DNA from: Thalassolituus sp006212115
GTDB taxonomy: Bacteria > Pseudomonadota > Gammaproteobacteria > Pseudomonadales > Oceanobacteraceae
Length of the DNA stretch: 64,000 nt
Strand: one strand, 5' to 3'
NCBI RefSeq assembly: GCF_040372045.1
Contig: NZ_BAABWH010000007.1
A program made the translations under genes and the position numbers. Shown in pieces: positions 17,245 to 26,450 of the stretch; within the stretch, counting starts at the first letter, position 1; every line of letters starts with the position of its first letter. The notes beneath the pieces were generated by a model that worked only from the letters and a program-made list of their open reading frames with translations, did no database searches and was not told where the DNA came from.

Positions 17245-18143
17245 TGAGCCACACCTACTCTACCCTTGATTGGAGTGTCAGTGATCATATTCTGACCCTC
17301 ACGCTGAATCGTCCTGAACAGATGAACGCTTTTACAGTGGAGATGTGTAACGAACTTATCCACGCCTTCGACCGTGCCAGTGCCGACGATGACGTTCGTG
17401 CCATCATTGTGACGGGTGCGGGCAAAGCGTTCTGTGCAGGTATGGATCTGTCCAGAGAGGGCAATGTCTTCGGGCTGGATGAATCCCAGCAACCGACACT
17501 CAGCGACCTGAACGAACGATTCAGCGACAAAGATATCGTCGAAGGTGTGCGCGATACCGGCGGCCGCGTTGCGCTGGCTATTTTCCGTTGCACTAAGCCG
17601 GTTATCGCTGCCATTAACGGGGCTGCGGTAGGAATCGGGGCAACCATGACCTGTGCCATGGATATCCGCCTTGCGTGCGAGCATACTCGTATCGGTTTTG
17701 TGTTTGGTAAGGTCGGCATTGTTCCGGAAGCCTGCTCAACCTGGTTCCTGCCACGCATTGTTGGCATATCCACCGCGCTGGAGTGGTCGATGACAGCCGA
17801 TATTTTCAAAGCGGATGTGGCGAAGGAAGCGGGTTTTGTCAGTAAAGTCGTTTCTGCCGACACCTTAATGCAGGAAGCACGCGCACTGGCCTCTAAAATG
17901 GTGGAGCGCTCGGCGGTGTCTGTGGCGATGATTCGCCAGATGATGTATCGAAACAGCGCGCTCGACCACCCAGCCGATGCCCATAAAGTTGAATCGCTTG
18001 GGATGTTCTACACCAGCCTGAATGACGGCAAAGAGGGTGTGGCAAGCTTTCTGGAGAAACGCCCGGCCGACTTCAAGGCACGTGTCAGTAAAGATATGCC
18101 TCCCGTGTACCCTTGGTGGGACAAGCAAGAGTCATCGGACTGA
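17244..18143 (+). CDS. enoyl-CoA hydratase/isomerase family protein
   Basis: This 299-residue crotonase-fold protein has the oxyanion-hole motifs AFCAGMDLS (about residues 60-68) and NGAAVGIGATM (about 130-140), and a Glu in the catalytic region VPEACSTWFLPRIVG. It is slightly longer than the usual 260 residues because of an insert (about 70-110). It probably hydrates or isomerises an acyl-CoA; the exact reaction cannot be read. It starts on the last base of the nitronate monooxygenase stop codon, forming a two-gene operon. The gap to the nucleotidyltransferase start at 18245 is 101 bp with its own SD, so the latter may be separate. Confidence 0.86.
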   Translation: MSHTYSTLDWSVSDHILTLTLNRPEQMNAFTVEMCNELIHAFDRASADDDVRAIIVTGAGKAFCAGMDLSREGNVFGLDESQQPTLSDLNERFSDKDIVEGVRDTGGRVALAIFRCTKPVIAAINGAAVGIGATMTCAMDIRLACEHTRIGFVFGKVGIVPEACSTWFLPRIVGISTALEWSMTADIFKADVAKEAGFVSKVVSADTLMQEARALASKMVERSAVSVAMIRQMMYRNSALDHPADAHKVESLGMFYTSLNDGKEGVASFLEKRPADFKARVSKDMPPVYPWWDKQESSD

Positions 18144-18244
18144 CCGCTATGTAACTGGCAGGCCGTAACACTTTTACTGTGCGACCTTGGATAGCTCTGT
18201 GTAATGCTCAGGGTTACGGCAAGATCCAATATGGAGGAATCCCG

Positions 18245-18811
18245 ATGACCACCGGAATCATTCTTCTCGCCGCCGGCCGAAGTACTCGGTTTGGTAGTGA
18301 CAAACGATGCTCTCCCTGGCCCGGACAAACCTGTATGTTAAAAGCCAGTATCAGCAAAGCACTGGCTTCCGGGCTCCCCTGCTACGTCGTGCTGCACCCC
18401 GGCGATCAACATTTACTTGATCACTGTATTGGAGATACCGCCACTGCTGGCGTGTGTCCAGATGCGGCTCAGGGCATTGGCAACAGTATCGCCTTTGGCG
18501 TTCATGCAAATCAGGATTGGTCTGGTTGGATTATTGCACGGGCAGACATGCCGGGAGTGACGCCAGAAACATATCGACGTTTGGCAGATCACCTCGAACG
18601 ACACGATTGTGGTCGACCTGTCGATAAACACGGTCAGGCCGGTTACCCAACTGCTTTCCGCAAGGAGCATGCCTGCGAACTAATGCGCCTGCATGGGCAC
18701 AGAACGGAAGCACGTTTAATCCCGGACGAGCCCTATGTTAATGTGATCGTCTTCGATGCCATGATTCATGCCGACATTAATCGCCCTGAAGACATGTTAA
18801 AACTACGTTGA
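18245..18811 (+). CDS. MobA/MocA-like NTP transferase
   Basis: A 188-residue nucleotidyltransferase with the family signature LLAAGRSTRFGSDKR at residues 6-20 and a metal-binding RADMPGV at about 99-105. It matches the MobA-like NTP transferase group that includes MocA (molybdopterin cytidylyltransferase) and the putative purine-hydroxylase accessory YgfJ. The start at 18245 follows a strong GGAGG (18233-18237); the frame is open upstream to 18179 but without an SD. A molybdenum-cofactor role would fit moeA elsewhere in the window, yet no molybdoenzyme gene is adjacent, so the substrate is open. Confidence 0.78.
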   Translation: MTTGIILLAAGRSTRFGSDKRCSPWPGQTCMLKASISKALASGLPCYVVLHPGDQHLLDHCIGDTATAGVCPDAAQGIGNSIAFGVHANQDWSGWIIARADMPGVTPETYRRLADHLERHDCGRPVDKHGQAGYPTAFRKEHACELMRLHGHRTEARLIPDEPYVNVIVFDAMIHADINRPEDMLKLR

Positions 18812-18844
18812 GCCGGGCGAAATGTCGTCACCGAATCGTAAATA

Positions 18845-18877
18845 AAAAAGCCCGGAGACATGACTGTACCCCGGGCT
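18845..18877 (-). terminator. intrinsic terminator of the acyl-CoA ligase gene
   Basis: On the minus strand the stem AGCCCGG / CCGGGCT (18849-18855 with 18871-18877) is followed by six T (AAAAAA on the plus strand, 18844-18849). It lies just past the stop of the minus-strand ligase at 18900. It lacks a T-run for plus-strand transcripts but may still pair there. Confidence 0.8.
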
Positions 18878-18899
18878 CATCTGACTTAAAAATCAGTCA

Positions 18900-20525
18900 T
18901 TAGCTGTTATCGATCAGATAGTTTTCATAGTCTTTTCTGAGATCAATTTTCAGCAGTTTACCCGTAGCTGTGTGAGGCAGGGATTCTACGAATATCACAG
19001 CATCCGGCATCCACCACTTAGCTATTTTGCCTTCAAGGAAAGAAAGCACGCTGGCCTCATCGACGTCTGCACCTTCGTTCTTAATTGCCAGAAGAATCGG
19101 ACGCTCATCCCACTTAGGGTGGCGAGCGCCAATAACGCAACATTCGGCAAGATCAGGATGCCCTACAGCGGTATTTTCAAGATCGATCGAGCTGATCCAC
19201 TCGCCACCTGATTTAATAACGTCCTTCGAGCGATCAACGATGTTCATGTAGCTATTCGGATCGATGGTCGCCACGTCACCGGTATCGAACCAACCGTCTT
19301 CGAAACTGGACTGGTCATCATTGTTGTAATAACCGTTCACCACCCACGGGCCGCGAATCATAAGGCGACCGAAGGTTTCGCCGTCGTGCGGAAGCGCCTT
19401 TCCTTCGTCGTCGATGATTTTGATCTCAATGCCGAAAATTGGGCGTCCCTGTTTCCGCTGCAGTTGGTACTGCTCTTCTTTCGGCAAAGCAGCCATGATC
19501 GGATTCATCGCATTGATGGTGCCAATCGGGCTTGTTTCCGTCATACCCCACGCGTGAACCAAAAATGCGTCGTGCTTCTGATCAAAATCTTTGATCATCT
19601 GCAGCGGTGCAGCAGCACCACCAACGATCACATTCTTAACGGACTCCAGCTTTTTACCGATGCTGTCCATATGATTCAGCAGCATCATCCACACTGTCGG
19701 TACACCCAGCAGCAGATCGGGCTCTTCCGCCTCGATTAATTCCCACAATGAAGCACCGTCCATGCCTGGCCCCGGAAAGACCTGTTTAGCTCCGGTGATA
19801 CACGCAGAGTAAGGCGTGCCCCATGCATTAACGTGGAACATTGGCACCACAGGTAAGAAGCAGGAGCCAGATGACAGACCCATAACATCGTCGCCTACGG
19901 ACGCAAATGCATGCAGGCAAGTTGAACGGTGAGAGTACAGTACGCCTTTCGGATTACCCGTGGTACCAGACGTGTAGCACATGCTCGCGCCTTTCGTTTC
20001 GTCAAATTCCGGCCACTCAAACTCGTCGGACTCGGCTGCCAGCAAGGTCTCATAACACTGAGCGTTTGGCAGTTTGGTCTCTGGCATCTTGTCTTCATCA
20101 CACAGGATAATGAAGCCTTCGACATTACCGATATGAGGAAGGATCGCCTCGAGCAGTGGGACAAAGGTCAGGTCAACAAAAATAAAGCGATCTTCAGCGT
20201 GGTTGATGATGTACACCAGCTGCTCGGCAAACAAGCGAGGATTAATGGTGTGCAGCACCGCACCGTATCCGGAAATCCCGTAGTACAACTCGAAATGACG
20301 GTAGTTATTCCAGGCTAGGGTAGCAACGCGCTGACCGTCCTGAATGTCGAGTTTTTTAAGCAGGTTGGCTACCTTACGAGATCGGGCGGCAGCGTCTTTC
20401 ATTGTGTAGCGATGAATATCACCTTCACAGCGGCGACTCACGATTTCCGTGTTCGGGTAGGTTGATTCCGCATGCTGCAACAAAGTTGAGATCAGCAGAG
20501 GACGATCCATCATCAGACCTTGCAT
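18900..20525 (-). CDS. fatty-acid-CoA ligase, AlkK-like medium-chain type
   Basis: This 541-residue ANL-superfamily enzyme has the N-terminus MQGLMMDRPLLISTLLQHA typical of AlkK-like medium-chain acyl-CoA synthetases. The AMP-binding P-loop YTSGTTGNPKGV is near residue 187, followed by WGMTE, then YMNIVDRSKDVIKSGGEWIS and the catalytic-lysine motif TATGKLLKIDLR near the C-terminus. It activates a carboxylic acid to its CoA thioester with ATP. The AGGAG seven bases before the ATG fixes the start. In alkane degraders this family acts after alkane oxidation, but no alkB is in view, so general fatty-acid activation is as likely. The gene is monocistronic with its own terminator. Confidence 0.88.
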   Translation of the reverse strand: MQGLMMDRPLLISTLLQHAESTYPNTEIVSRRCEGDIHRYTMKDAAARSRKVANLLKKLDIQDGQRVATLAWNNYRHFELYYGISGYGAVLHTINPRLFAEQLVYIINHAEDRFIFVDLTFVPLLEAILPHIGNVEGFIILCDEDKMPETKLPNAQCYETLLAAESDEFEWPEFDETKGASMCYTSGTTGNPKGVLYSHRSTCLHAFASVGDDVMGLSSGSCFLPVVPMFHVNAWGTPYSACITGAKQVFPGPGMDGASLWELIEAEEPDLLLGVPTVWMMLLNHMDSIGKKLESVKNVIVGGAAAPLQMIKDFDQKHDAFLVHAWGMTETSPIGTINAMNPIMAALPKEEQYQLQRKQGRPIFGIEIKIIDDEGKALPHDGETFGRLMIRGPWVVNGYYNNDDQSSFEDGWFDTGDVATIDPNSYMNIVDRSKDVIKSGGEWISSIDLENTAVGHPDLAECCVIGARHPKWDERPILLAIKNEGADVDEASVLSFLEGKIAKWWMPDAVIFVESLPHTATGKLLKIDLRKDYENYLIDNS

Positions 20526-20633
20526 AGGGGTTCTCCTGACAAGATGTTGTTGTTATTAAGCACCACCTTAGGGAGGTCATATACGAATGACAAGGTGGTT
20601 TGTGTCCAAATACAGGGGTCAGCGTGTAGCAGA

Positions 20634-20664
20634 CCACAAAAAAGGCCGCCCGTCGGCGGCCTTT
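20634..20664 (-). terminator. intrinsic terminator of the PF10118 gene
   Basis: GGCCGCC (20644-20650) pairs with GGCGGCC (20655-20661) around a 4-base loop, extended by AAA/TTT. On the minus strand the stem runs into six T. It lies about 30 bp past the stop of the minus-strand gene at 20692. Confidence 0.85.
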
Positions 20665-20691
20665 GTGTGACTAAGCTTCAAGTTTGGTCAA

Positions 20692-21561
20692 TCAGCTCGC
20701 CGCTTTCAGCTTTGCTTTTTCTTTCTGAACCTTTACGTCCTGCTCTTCGCGGTAGAACTCGGTTTTCCAGCGCTCAATCAGATCCATATTGTCGTGGTCC
20801 CAAGGGTGAAAGCCCTTTTTAAACCAATCAAGGTAGTTCTTGGTCACGCCAGTGAACATACCTTTCTTGCCCGTCATAAAGCGCCAGAAACCCTTCACAT
20901 CCTTCCAGGATGGCATCTTTTTCTGCCACCACAGAAGTTTGATGGTGTACCAACCGATGCGGTGGAAAAAGAACAGCGTTGCGTAAACCTGACACCACCG
21001 CAGGTACTTCTGATCACCCTCGATACTCATAAAGGTATCGAACGCGACGGATTTGTGCTCAATCTCTTCCACAGCGTGCCAGTACAACAAGTCCTGAACC
21101 GACGGAGCCAGGTTTTCCAACGTTTCCGGGTATGTCAGAAGATGCTCTGCCAGAATGGCGGTAAGGTGCTCCATACAAACCGTCATCGCCAGACGAAACT
21201 TATCCGAACGATTAACAACATGTCTCTGAATGTAGCGCTCAAGATCTTTGTCCAGTGCGACTGCATCAAACCCCAATTCGCGAAGGGTTTCGTTTACCCG
21301 CTCATGCTGGCGACTGTGGTGGCCTTCCTGACCGATAAATCCGCGAATTTCTTCCAGTAGCTTTGGGCTTTTAATTTTGTCGCGATACAAACGAACGGAG
21401 GCTATAAACTCGCCTTCCCCGGCAGGAAACGTCGACGACAACGCCGCAAAAAATGCGGATAGCAGCGCATTGTCGTTGAAGAAATACGGCGTATCCAGCT
21501 GCTCAAAGGGCATGGACATGTGTCGTGGCTGAATAGTTGGGTGATCTGCGGTTGCGCTCAT
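20692..21561 (-). CDS. PF10118 metal-dependent hydrolase-like (ferritin-like diiron) protein
   Basis: A 289-residue soluble protein of the PF10118 family. Carboxylate/His motifs suggest a diiron helical bundle: GEGEFIASVRLYRD, GQEGHHSRQHERVN and HAVEEIEHKSVAFD. The family was named as metal-dependent hydrolase, but no reaction is firmly assigned. The ATG at 21561 was chosen over an upstream extension because AGGAGG lies five to six bases before it. It stands between the AlkK-like ligase and the divergent UPF0178 gene; PF10118 genes are common near lipid-metabolism genes in marine and hydrocarbon-degrading bacteria, which is only suggestive. Confidence 0.8.
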   Translation of the reverse strand: MSATADHPTIQPRHMSMPFEQLDTPYFFNDNALLSAFFAALSSTFPAGEGEFIASVRLYRDKIKSPKLLEEIRGFIGQEGHHSRQHERVNETLRELGFDAVALDKDLERYIQRHVVNRSDKFRLAMTVCMEHLTAILAEHLLTYPETLENLAPSVQDLLYWHAVEEIEHKSVAFDTFMSIEGDQKYLRWCQVYATLFFFHRIGWYTIKLLWWQKKMPSWKDVKGFWRFMTGKKGMFTGVTKNYLDWFKKGFHPWDHDNMDLIERWKTEFYREEQDVKVQKEKAKLKAAS

Positions 21562-21713
21562 AGCGTCCTCCTGTCTCAGCAGGTTCAAGTCATGTGTGAA
21601 TATAGTCGCCTGTGGCGAATACGGACAACAGGTGGAAAGGAAACAATCTCCGGTGAAAAAATGGACCGGTTTACGCCATAATGGGGCCAAATAGACTATT
21701 GAGCTCTACGACT

Positions 21714-22172
21714 ATGCCAACCATCTGGGTTGATGCGGACGCAACGCCAAAGGCCGTCCGGGAAATTATCTGCAAAGCCGCTATTCGTACCGAAATGACC
21801 ACGCGCTTCGTCGCCAATCATCGGGTGCCCGTCACACCTCACCCGTGTATCACCTCCCATCAGGTTGAACCCGGTTTTGACGTAGCAGATAACTACATTG
21901 CACAAGAAGCAGTAGCAGGAGATCTTCTGGTTACGCAGGATATTCCATTAGCGGCAGAGGTAATGGAAAAGCAGGTGGACGTCATTAATAACCGCGGCGA
22001 GACATACAGTCAGCAAACCATACGGCAGAAACTCCAGATGCGAGACTTCATGGAAACAATGCGCTCGTCGGGTGTACAGAGCGGTGGGCCAGCCGCATTT
22101 TCCGACAAAGACAAACAAACCTTCGCTAACTCCCTCGACCGCTGGCTGACCCGAGCGAAGCAAGCAAAATAA
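21714..22172 (+). CDS. UPF0178 (YaiI/YqxD, DUF188) protein
   Basis: This 152-residue protein is a full-length member of the UPF0178/DUF188 family with the N-terminal signature MPTIWVDADATPKAVREI and a GDLLVTQDIPLAAEVM block at about 81-96. The fold is PIN-like with conserved Asp residues, so a nuclease activity has been suggested, but no function is established. The ATG at 21714 gives the usual family length; the frame is open to 21681. It is followed after 41 bp by the PanE-like reductase, and the two may be co-transcribed. Confidence 0.88.
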   Translation: MPTIWVDADATPKAVREIICKAAIRTEMTTRFVANHRVPVTPHPCITSHQVEPGFDVADNYIAQEAVAGDLLVTQDIPLAAEVMEKQVDVINNRGETYSQQTIRQKLQMRDFMETMRSSGVQSGGPAAFSDKDKQTFANSLDRWLTRAKQAK

Positions 22173-22213
22173 ACAGGGCCGAGTACTTGAAAGAAGTTCT
22201 TAAGGAAAGCGAT

Positions 22214-23224
22214 ATGAATGTTGTGGTACTTGGTGCAGGGGCAGTCGGATGCTACCTCGGAGCAGTGTTAAGCAACCAGCACAGTGTCACCCTGATCGGG
22301 CGCGAAAAACTGGTTAACGAATTTAATCAGAATAAACGCCTGCAGCTTACCGACTATGAAGGACGTAACTCTGACTTCTGTGAGCTCACCGTCACGGATC
22401 AACCTGATTCGCTCGCGGCAGCTGATTTAATTTTACTGACGGTGAAGTGCCTTTCGGTTCACGAGGCAGCCCACCAGATTCAAGCGTTTGCTGCTGACAC
22501 GACGCCTGTTCTTTGCCTGCAGAACGGTATTGGCAGCGACGACATGCTGCGTCACCTGAACAACCCAATCATCAGAGGCACAGTCGGCTTCAACGTGGCT
22601 CCTATGGGGCGTGGGGTGTTTCATCGTGGTACCGAAGGAGATGTACGGGCAGAAGCCAGCCTACCACAGCACATCGCCGACTCACTCAACCTGGCTTTCC
22701 TGAGTATGGGCTTCCCATTCTCTACAACCCGGGATTTTGAAGCATTACAGTGGGCGAAGTTACAACTGAACCTTAATAACGCCATCAATGCGTTGAGTGA
22801 CAAACCACTCAAACAAGAACTGGAAACGCTCGGGTATCGACGCGTCCTGAGCATGGCCATGTCCGAGCTCATGGCTATTGTTCGTCAGGAGCGCATACGG
22901 CTTCCTAAGCTGACCAAGCTGCCTCCCTCATGGATTCCGCTATCATTACGTATTCCTGATAGCTGGTTCCGTAAGGTTGCCTCATCCATGCTGGCCATAG
23001 ACCCTCAGGCGCGCTCTTCGATGTGGGAAGACCTTAACAACCAGCGTATGACTGAAATAGACTATCTGAATGGCGCAGTTGTTCGGGCCGGGCGGGATGT
23101 TGGAATTCCCACCCCAGTGAATCGGGTGCTTGTGCGCTTAATCAAAGAGATTGAAAGTGGTCGCCGCCAGCCCGGCCTTTCGAGTGAAGAGTTACTTCAC
23201 GAAATCAGACACCCAACCTACTGA
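22214..23224 (+). CDS. ketopantoate reductase (2-dehydropantoate 2-reductase) family protein
   Basis: This 336-residue NADP-dependent reductase starts with a Rossmann motif VVVLGAGAVGCYLGA. It has the PanE signature LQNGIGSDDML, the catalytic Lys in QWAKLQLNLNNAINALS, and SMWEDLNNQRMTEIDYLNGAVV near the C-terminus. PanE reduces 2-dehydropantoate in pantothenate synthesis. Many bacteria hold several paralogues, and the absence of panB/panC/panD here leaves open that this one acts on another 2-keto acid. The start at 22214 follows AAGGAAAG; a longer frame to 22187 is less likely. It is 24 bp upstream of an AraC regulator in the same direction. Confidence 0.83.
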   Translation: MNVVVLGAGAVGCYLGAVLSNQHSVTLIGREKLVNEFNQNKRLQLTDYEGRNSDFCELTVTDQPDSLAAADLILLTVKCLSVHEAAHQIQAFAADTTPVLCLQNGIGSDDMLRHLNNPIIRGTVGFNVAPMGRGVFHRGTEGDVRAEASLPQHIADSLNLAFLSMGFPFSTTRDFEALQWAKLQLNLNNAINALSDKPLKQELETLGYRRVLSMAMSELMAIVRQERIRLPKLTKLPPSWIPLSLRIPDSWFRKVASSMLAIDPQARSSMWEDLNNQRMTEIDYLNGAVVRAGRDVGIPTPVNRVLVRLIKEIESGRRQPGLSSEELLHEIRHPTY

Positions 23225-23248
23225 CAACGGAATACGAGCCAGCCTGAT

Positions 23249-24259
23249 ATGACCCTGAGATCCATTCTTGCCCTCAGCTTTACTGCCGAGCAGATTCACA
23301 AGAACTACGGAGTCGACCCCTCCGCAGCCCTCTCTCGTCAGGGGATCAATCCGGCTCAAATAGACGCCTCCGCAGTTATTTCACAGGCGGATGAGCTATC
23401 CGTTCTTGCTGAGTTGTATCCGCAACTACGTCATGACCCTCTGGCAGCCATGAAGCTATCCAGCACCTTTGGTATCGCGGCGTACGGCGCCTTTGCCATG
23501 ATGCTGATGAGCTGCAGTACAGTAAAAGAAGGAATCAAACTCGGAATCCGATATCAGGAGCTGAGCTACCTGTTCAGCCGGCTTGATTTCGAGGTAGAAG
23601 ATGATCGGGCGGCGCTTGTACTGCACCCTTACAATGTACCCGATGAACTACATCGGTTTATTATCGATCGCGATGTTGCCGGAACCTTCCAGTTTCTCAG
23701 CATGATGCAAACCATGCTGGGACAGCCCAAAGGCCAGAAACTGATTGCTATCCCTTATCCAGAGCCCGAGGAAGCCGAGTTTTACCGCACGACGTTCGAC
23801 TGCCCGGTAGAATTCGGCAGCGAAGTTGCGCGTTTTGTGTTCGACGCGACACTATTAGATCAACCGCTGCCAAATGCGAACCCGACCGCACTGAGTCTGT
23901 ACCAACAACAGTGCGACGAGCTACTCAAGCAACGCCGCCAGCCCGAAAATCACAACCTGAAAGACAGGGTTAAGAAGTACCTGAACATGTTTCGGCAGGG
24001 ATACCCTTCCATCGCAGAGTGTGCCGACACGTTCAGTACCAGCGAGCGCAGTTTCCGTCGTCAGTTAAAGGAAGAGGGAGTCACCTTTCAGCAGTTGCTG
24101 GATACCGTTCGATCAGAGAAAGCCTGCCGTTTATTAGAAACAACCGAAGAAAGCATCGAAACCATTGCAAGCAAGCTGGGCTATACCGAGGCCGCAACCT
24201 TTACTCGCGCATTTAAGAAATGGCATTCGATAACACCGGCGCAGTATAGAAAGCGGTAA
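23249..24259 (+). CDS. AraC-family regulator with arabinose-binding-like N domain (ArgR/OruR-like)
   Basis: A 336-residue regulator with the N-terminal sensing domain of the ArgR/OruR-like branch (about residues 20-205). A C-terminal AraC DNA-binding domain follows at about 235-335, with helix-turn-helix SIAECADTFSTSERSFRRQLKEEG and a second HTH ending FTRAFKKWHSITPAQYRKR. It lies 24 bp downstream of the PanE-like reductase and converges on a diguanylate cyclase gene with a 14-bp gap. Its effector and targets are unknown; co-transcription with the reductase suggests a shared pathway, which is inference. Confidence 0.88.
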   Translation: MTLRSILALSFTAEQIHKNYGVDPSAALSRQGINPAQIDASAVISQADELSVLAELYPQLRHDPLAAMKLSSTFGIAAYGAFAMMLMSCSTVKEGIKLGIRYQELSYLFSRLDFEVEDDRAALVLHPYNVPDELHRFIIDRDVAGTFQFLSMMQTMLGQPKGQKLIAIPYPEPEEAEFYRTTFDCPVEFGSEVARFVFDATLLDQPLPNANPTALSLYQQQCDELLKQRRQPENHNLKDRVKKYLNMFRQGYPSIAECADTFSTSERSFRRQLKEEGVTFQQLLDTVRSEKACRLLETTEESIETIASKLGYTEAATFTRAFKKWHSITPAQYRKR

Positions 24260-24273
24260 TTCAATATGCGGGA

Positions 24274-24930
24274 TTAATCGTCTCCGAAAAGCCCGCGTAG
24301 TGCGTCTTTTTCATCTACCGTCACTGCGCTCTCCAGAGGCTCAGGACGCTTCGAAACAACCTGGTTACGCCCTCCGTGCTTCGCCTCATACATGCACTCA
24401 TCTGCTGCTTCGATCAGCTCCTCAGGCGTCCGGGTATTCGCATCAGCAACGGCAACACCAATGCTGGCAGTCACACGGAGGTCTGTTGCCTCCAGTGCGA
24501 TAACCGTTTCCCGCAGGGCATTGAGGCAACGCTCAGCAACCTGCCGGGCCAACATCAGCTCAGTAGATGGGAGAATAACGGCAAACTCTTCACCACCGTA
24601 ACGGCAACAGATATCCAGTTTCCGGGTCTGATCCTGCAACAGTTGGGCGACCGTTTGCAGTACAAGATTCCCGCTCTCGTGACCCCACGTATCGTTAACC
24701 TGCTTAAAGTGATCCAGATCCACCATGATCAGCGCCGTCGCCATTCCTGTTCGCCTAGTACGCTCAAGCTCATGCTCGAGACTACTGCGAAAGTGCCTCA
24801 CGTTGTAGAGCCCAGTCAGAGGGTCTGTAACCACTTGCTTGCGCAAACTCACCACTTCGTCGTACAACAAACAGGTGTCAGCGTCTCCCTGACAAGCGGT
24901 AATGGATTTAGCGACGGACTCTGAGGACAT
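24274..24930 (-). CDS. soluble GGDEF diguanylate cyclase
   Basis: This 218-residue protein consists of a short N-terminal segment (about 1-30) and a GGDEF domain (about 33-195). The active site is intact (RYGGEEFAVILPS) and is preceded by the I-site RKLD, so it should synthesise c-di-GMP with product inhibition. No sensory or membrane domain is visible; CLLYDEVVSLRKQVVTDPLTGLYN follows the usual linker pattern. It is monocistronic and divergent from cmoM across about 197 bp that carry no other gene. Confidence 0.9.
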   Translation of the reverse strand: MSSESVAKSITACQGDADTCLLYDEVVSLRKQVVTDPLTGLYNVRHFRSSLEHELERTRRTGMATALIMVDLDHFKQVNDTWGHESGNLVLQTVAQLLQDQTRKLDICCRYGGEEFAVILPSTELMLARQVAERCLNALRETVIALEATDLRVTASIGVAVADANTRTPEELIEAADECMYEAKHGGRNQVVSKRPEPLESAVTVDEKDALRGLFGDD

Positions 24931-25127
24931 AAGGGTTCACAACTTCCCTGTGGCAGGTGATAAACATAAGCGGCAGCGGTTACGCACGGCATCTTTAAGA
25001 GTAGTCCAATTACAGAGTTTTGCGCGCCAACTGGTATTATCTGTTCAGGTACCGGCAACTCAGGATCTCAACCCTGGGCTTAACTCCGGGCCAATAACGC
25101 ATCCGATTCCCGCTTCGTACAAAGACA

Positions 25128-25928
25128 ATGACTAACCAAAAACAATCACAAGTAACTGCACACGAAAAACAGGACGACCGTAACTTTGACGATCTGGCCG
25201 AACGGTTCAGTCGCACAATCTACGCGACTCCTCGTGGCCAGTTGCGCCTCCTGGCGTTGGAGCAGGACTTTGCCGACTGCGGTCTTAACCCAAAGGGACA
25301 AACAGTTCTTGATGCGGGCGGCGGACAGGGTCAGTTCAGCCTTCTGCTTGCCCGCCAGGGTGCCACAGTAGACCTCTGTGATATTTCCACTGAGATGCTG
25401 CGTCTGGCGCAGGATCAGTTTGAAGCGGAAGGCCTGTCCATCACAACACATCACGCACGCCTTCAGGATATCAACACCGTCCTGCCCGGGGAGTTTGATA
25501 TCGTATTAAATCACGCCGTACTCGAGTGGCTGGAAGACCCTTTCGATGCCTTGCCTGTGCTGGCCAATAAAGTGAAACCCGGGGGCTGGATGTCTTTGAT
25601 GTTCTACAATCTCCACGGACATCAATGGCGCCAGATAATGAATGGCCGAACTCACGCTCCGTTGTCCGCAAATCCAAGACTGCGAAAAGAGGGCAATTCG
25701 CCCCAACACCCCATCGACCCCGATGCAGTCGAACAGGCCATGATCAAGCTGGGCTTTTCTCTCGAACGCTGGCGCGGCATTCGATGTGTTCACGACCACA
25801 TGCACCAGAAAATACGGGAGCGCATAGGACAAGAAGCCGTCAATAAATCCGATCTCGAAACCGGACTACAGGAACCCTACCGACGACTCGGCCGCTACGT
25901 TCATTTTTTACTACGGAAAAACGGATGA
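25128..25928 (+). CDS. cmoM: tRNA 5-carboxymethoxyuridine methyltransferase CmoM
   Basis: A 266-residue SAM-dependent methyltransferase matching CmoM (formerly SmtA) along its length: DRNFDDLAERFSRTIYATPRGQLRL at the N-terminus, SAM motif I VLDAGGGQGQFSLLLA (about 65-80), LNHAVLEWLEDPF and LMFYNLHG, and a C-terminal EPYRRLGRYVHFLLRK. CmoM methylates 5-carboxymethoxyuridine at tRNA wobble position 34 to form mcmo5U. The extra 17 or so N-terminal residues are polar and may mean a later start, but no better SD-supported ATG was seen. It overlaps the DUF523 gene by 4 bp, so the two are coupled. Confidence 0.87.
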   Translation: MTNQKQSQVTAHEKQDDRNFDDLAERFSRTIYATPRGQLRLLALEQDFADCGLNPKGQTVLDAGGGQGQFSLLLARQGATVDLCDISTEMLRLAQDQFEAEGLSITTHHARLQDINTVLPGEFDIVLNHAVLEWLEDPFDALPVLANKVKPGGWMSLMFYNLHGHQWRQIMNGRTHAPLSANPRLRKEGNSPQHPIDPDAVEQAMIKLGFSLERWRGIRCVHDHMHQKIRERIGQEAVNKSDLETGLQEPYRRLGRYVHFLLRKNG

Positions 25929-26428
25929 GAAAACTTCTGGTCAGCGCTTGCCTGCTGGGTGAGCCGTTGCGCTACGACGGAGACGACAACAAAAGCAAAG
26001 TGTCACACCTGCAGTCAAAGTTAACGCAATGGATGGAAGAAGGCCGGCTAGTTGTTGTGTGTCCGGAAACAATGGGAGGCCTGCCCACTCCCCGTACGCC
26101 AGCAGAAGCAGAACAAGGCGGAGGCAAGGCCGTACTTTCAGGTACGGCAAGAGTTTTGACGTACAACGGCGAAGACGTGACTGCGTCATTTATTGAAGGG
26201 GCGGAGAAGGCACTCGCGGTGGCACAGCGCCATCACTGCCAAGGCGCATTGCTCGCCGCTCGCTCCCCTTCATGCGGATCTGGCGAGATCTATGACGGGA
26301 CGCATTCCAGAGTCATTACAACCGGCGATGGCGTCACGACCGCGCTTTTAAAGCGACATGACATTATGTGTTTCACGCCGGATATGGCGGACCAACTTAT
26401 TGCGTGGATGGAGTCTGAGCACGTATGA
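25925..26428 (+). CDS. DUF523 (YbbK-like) protein
   Basis: This 167-residue member of DUF523 has the family's N-terminal LLVSACLLGEPLRYDGDDN and the central LLAARSPSCGSGEIYDGTHS, which carries conserved Ser/Cys residues. CPETMGGLPTPR is another family landmark. The function is unknown; conserved Cys suggest metal or nucleotide-sulphur chemistry, but this is not shown. It overlaps cmoM by 4 bp (ATGA). The gene ends 22 bp before the convergent exported protein at 26451. Confidence 0.85.
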   Translation: MRKLLVSACLLGEPLRYDGDDNKSKVSHLQSKLTQWMEEGRLVVVCPETMGGLPTPRTPAEAEQGGGKAVLSGTARVLTYNGEDVTASFIEGAEKALAVAQRHHCQGALLAARSPSCGSGEIYDGTHSRVITTGDGVTTALLKRHDIMCFTPDMADQLIAWMESEHV

Positions 26429-26450
26429 ACAGCACTCAAAAACTCGTCCT

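Noticed and set aside
18245..18811. Naming the nucleotidyltransferase mobA or mocA
   Set aside because: It has the family signature but no adjacent molybdoenzyme, and sequence reading alone cannot separate MobA, MocA and related transferases.
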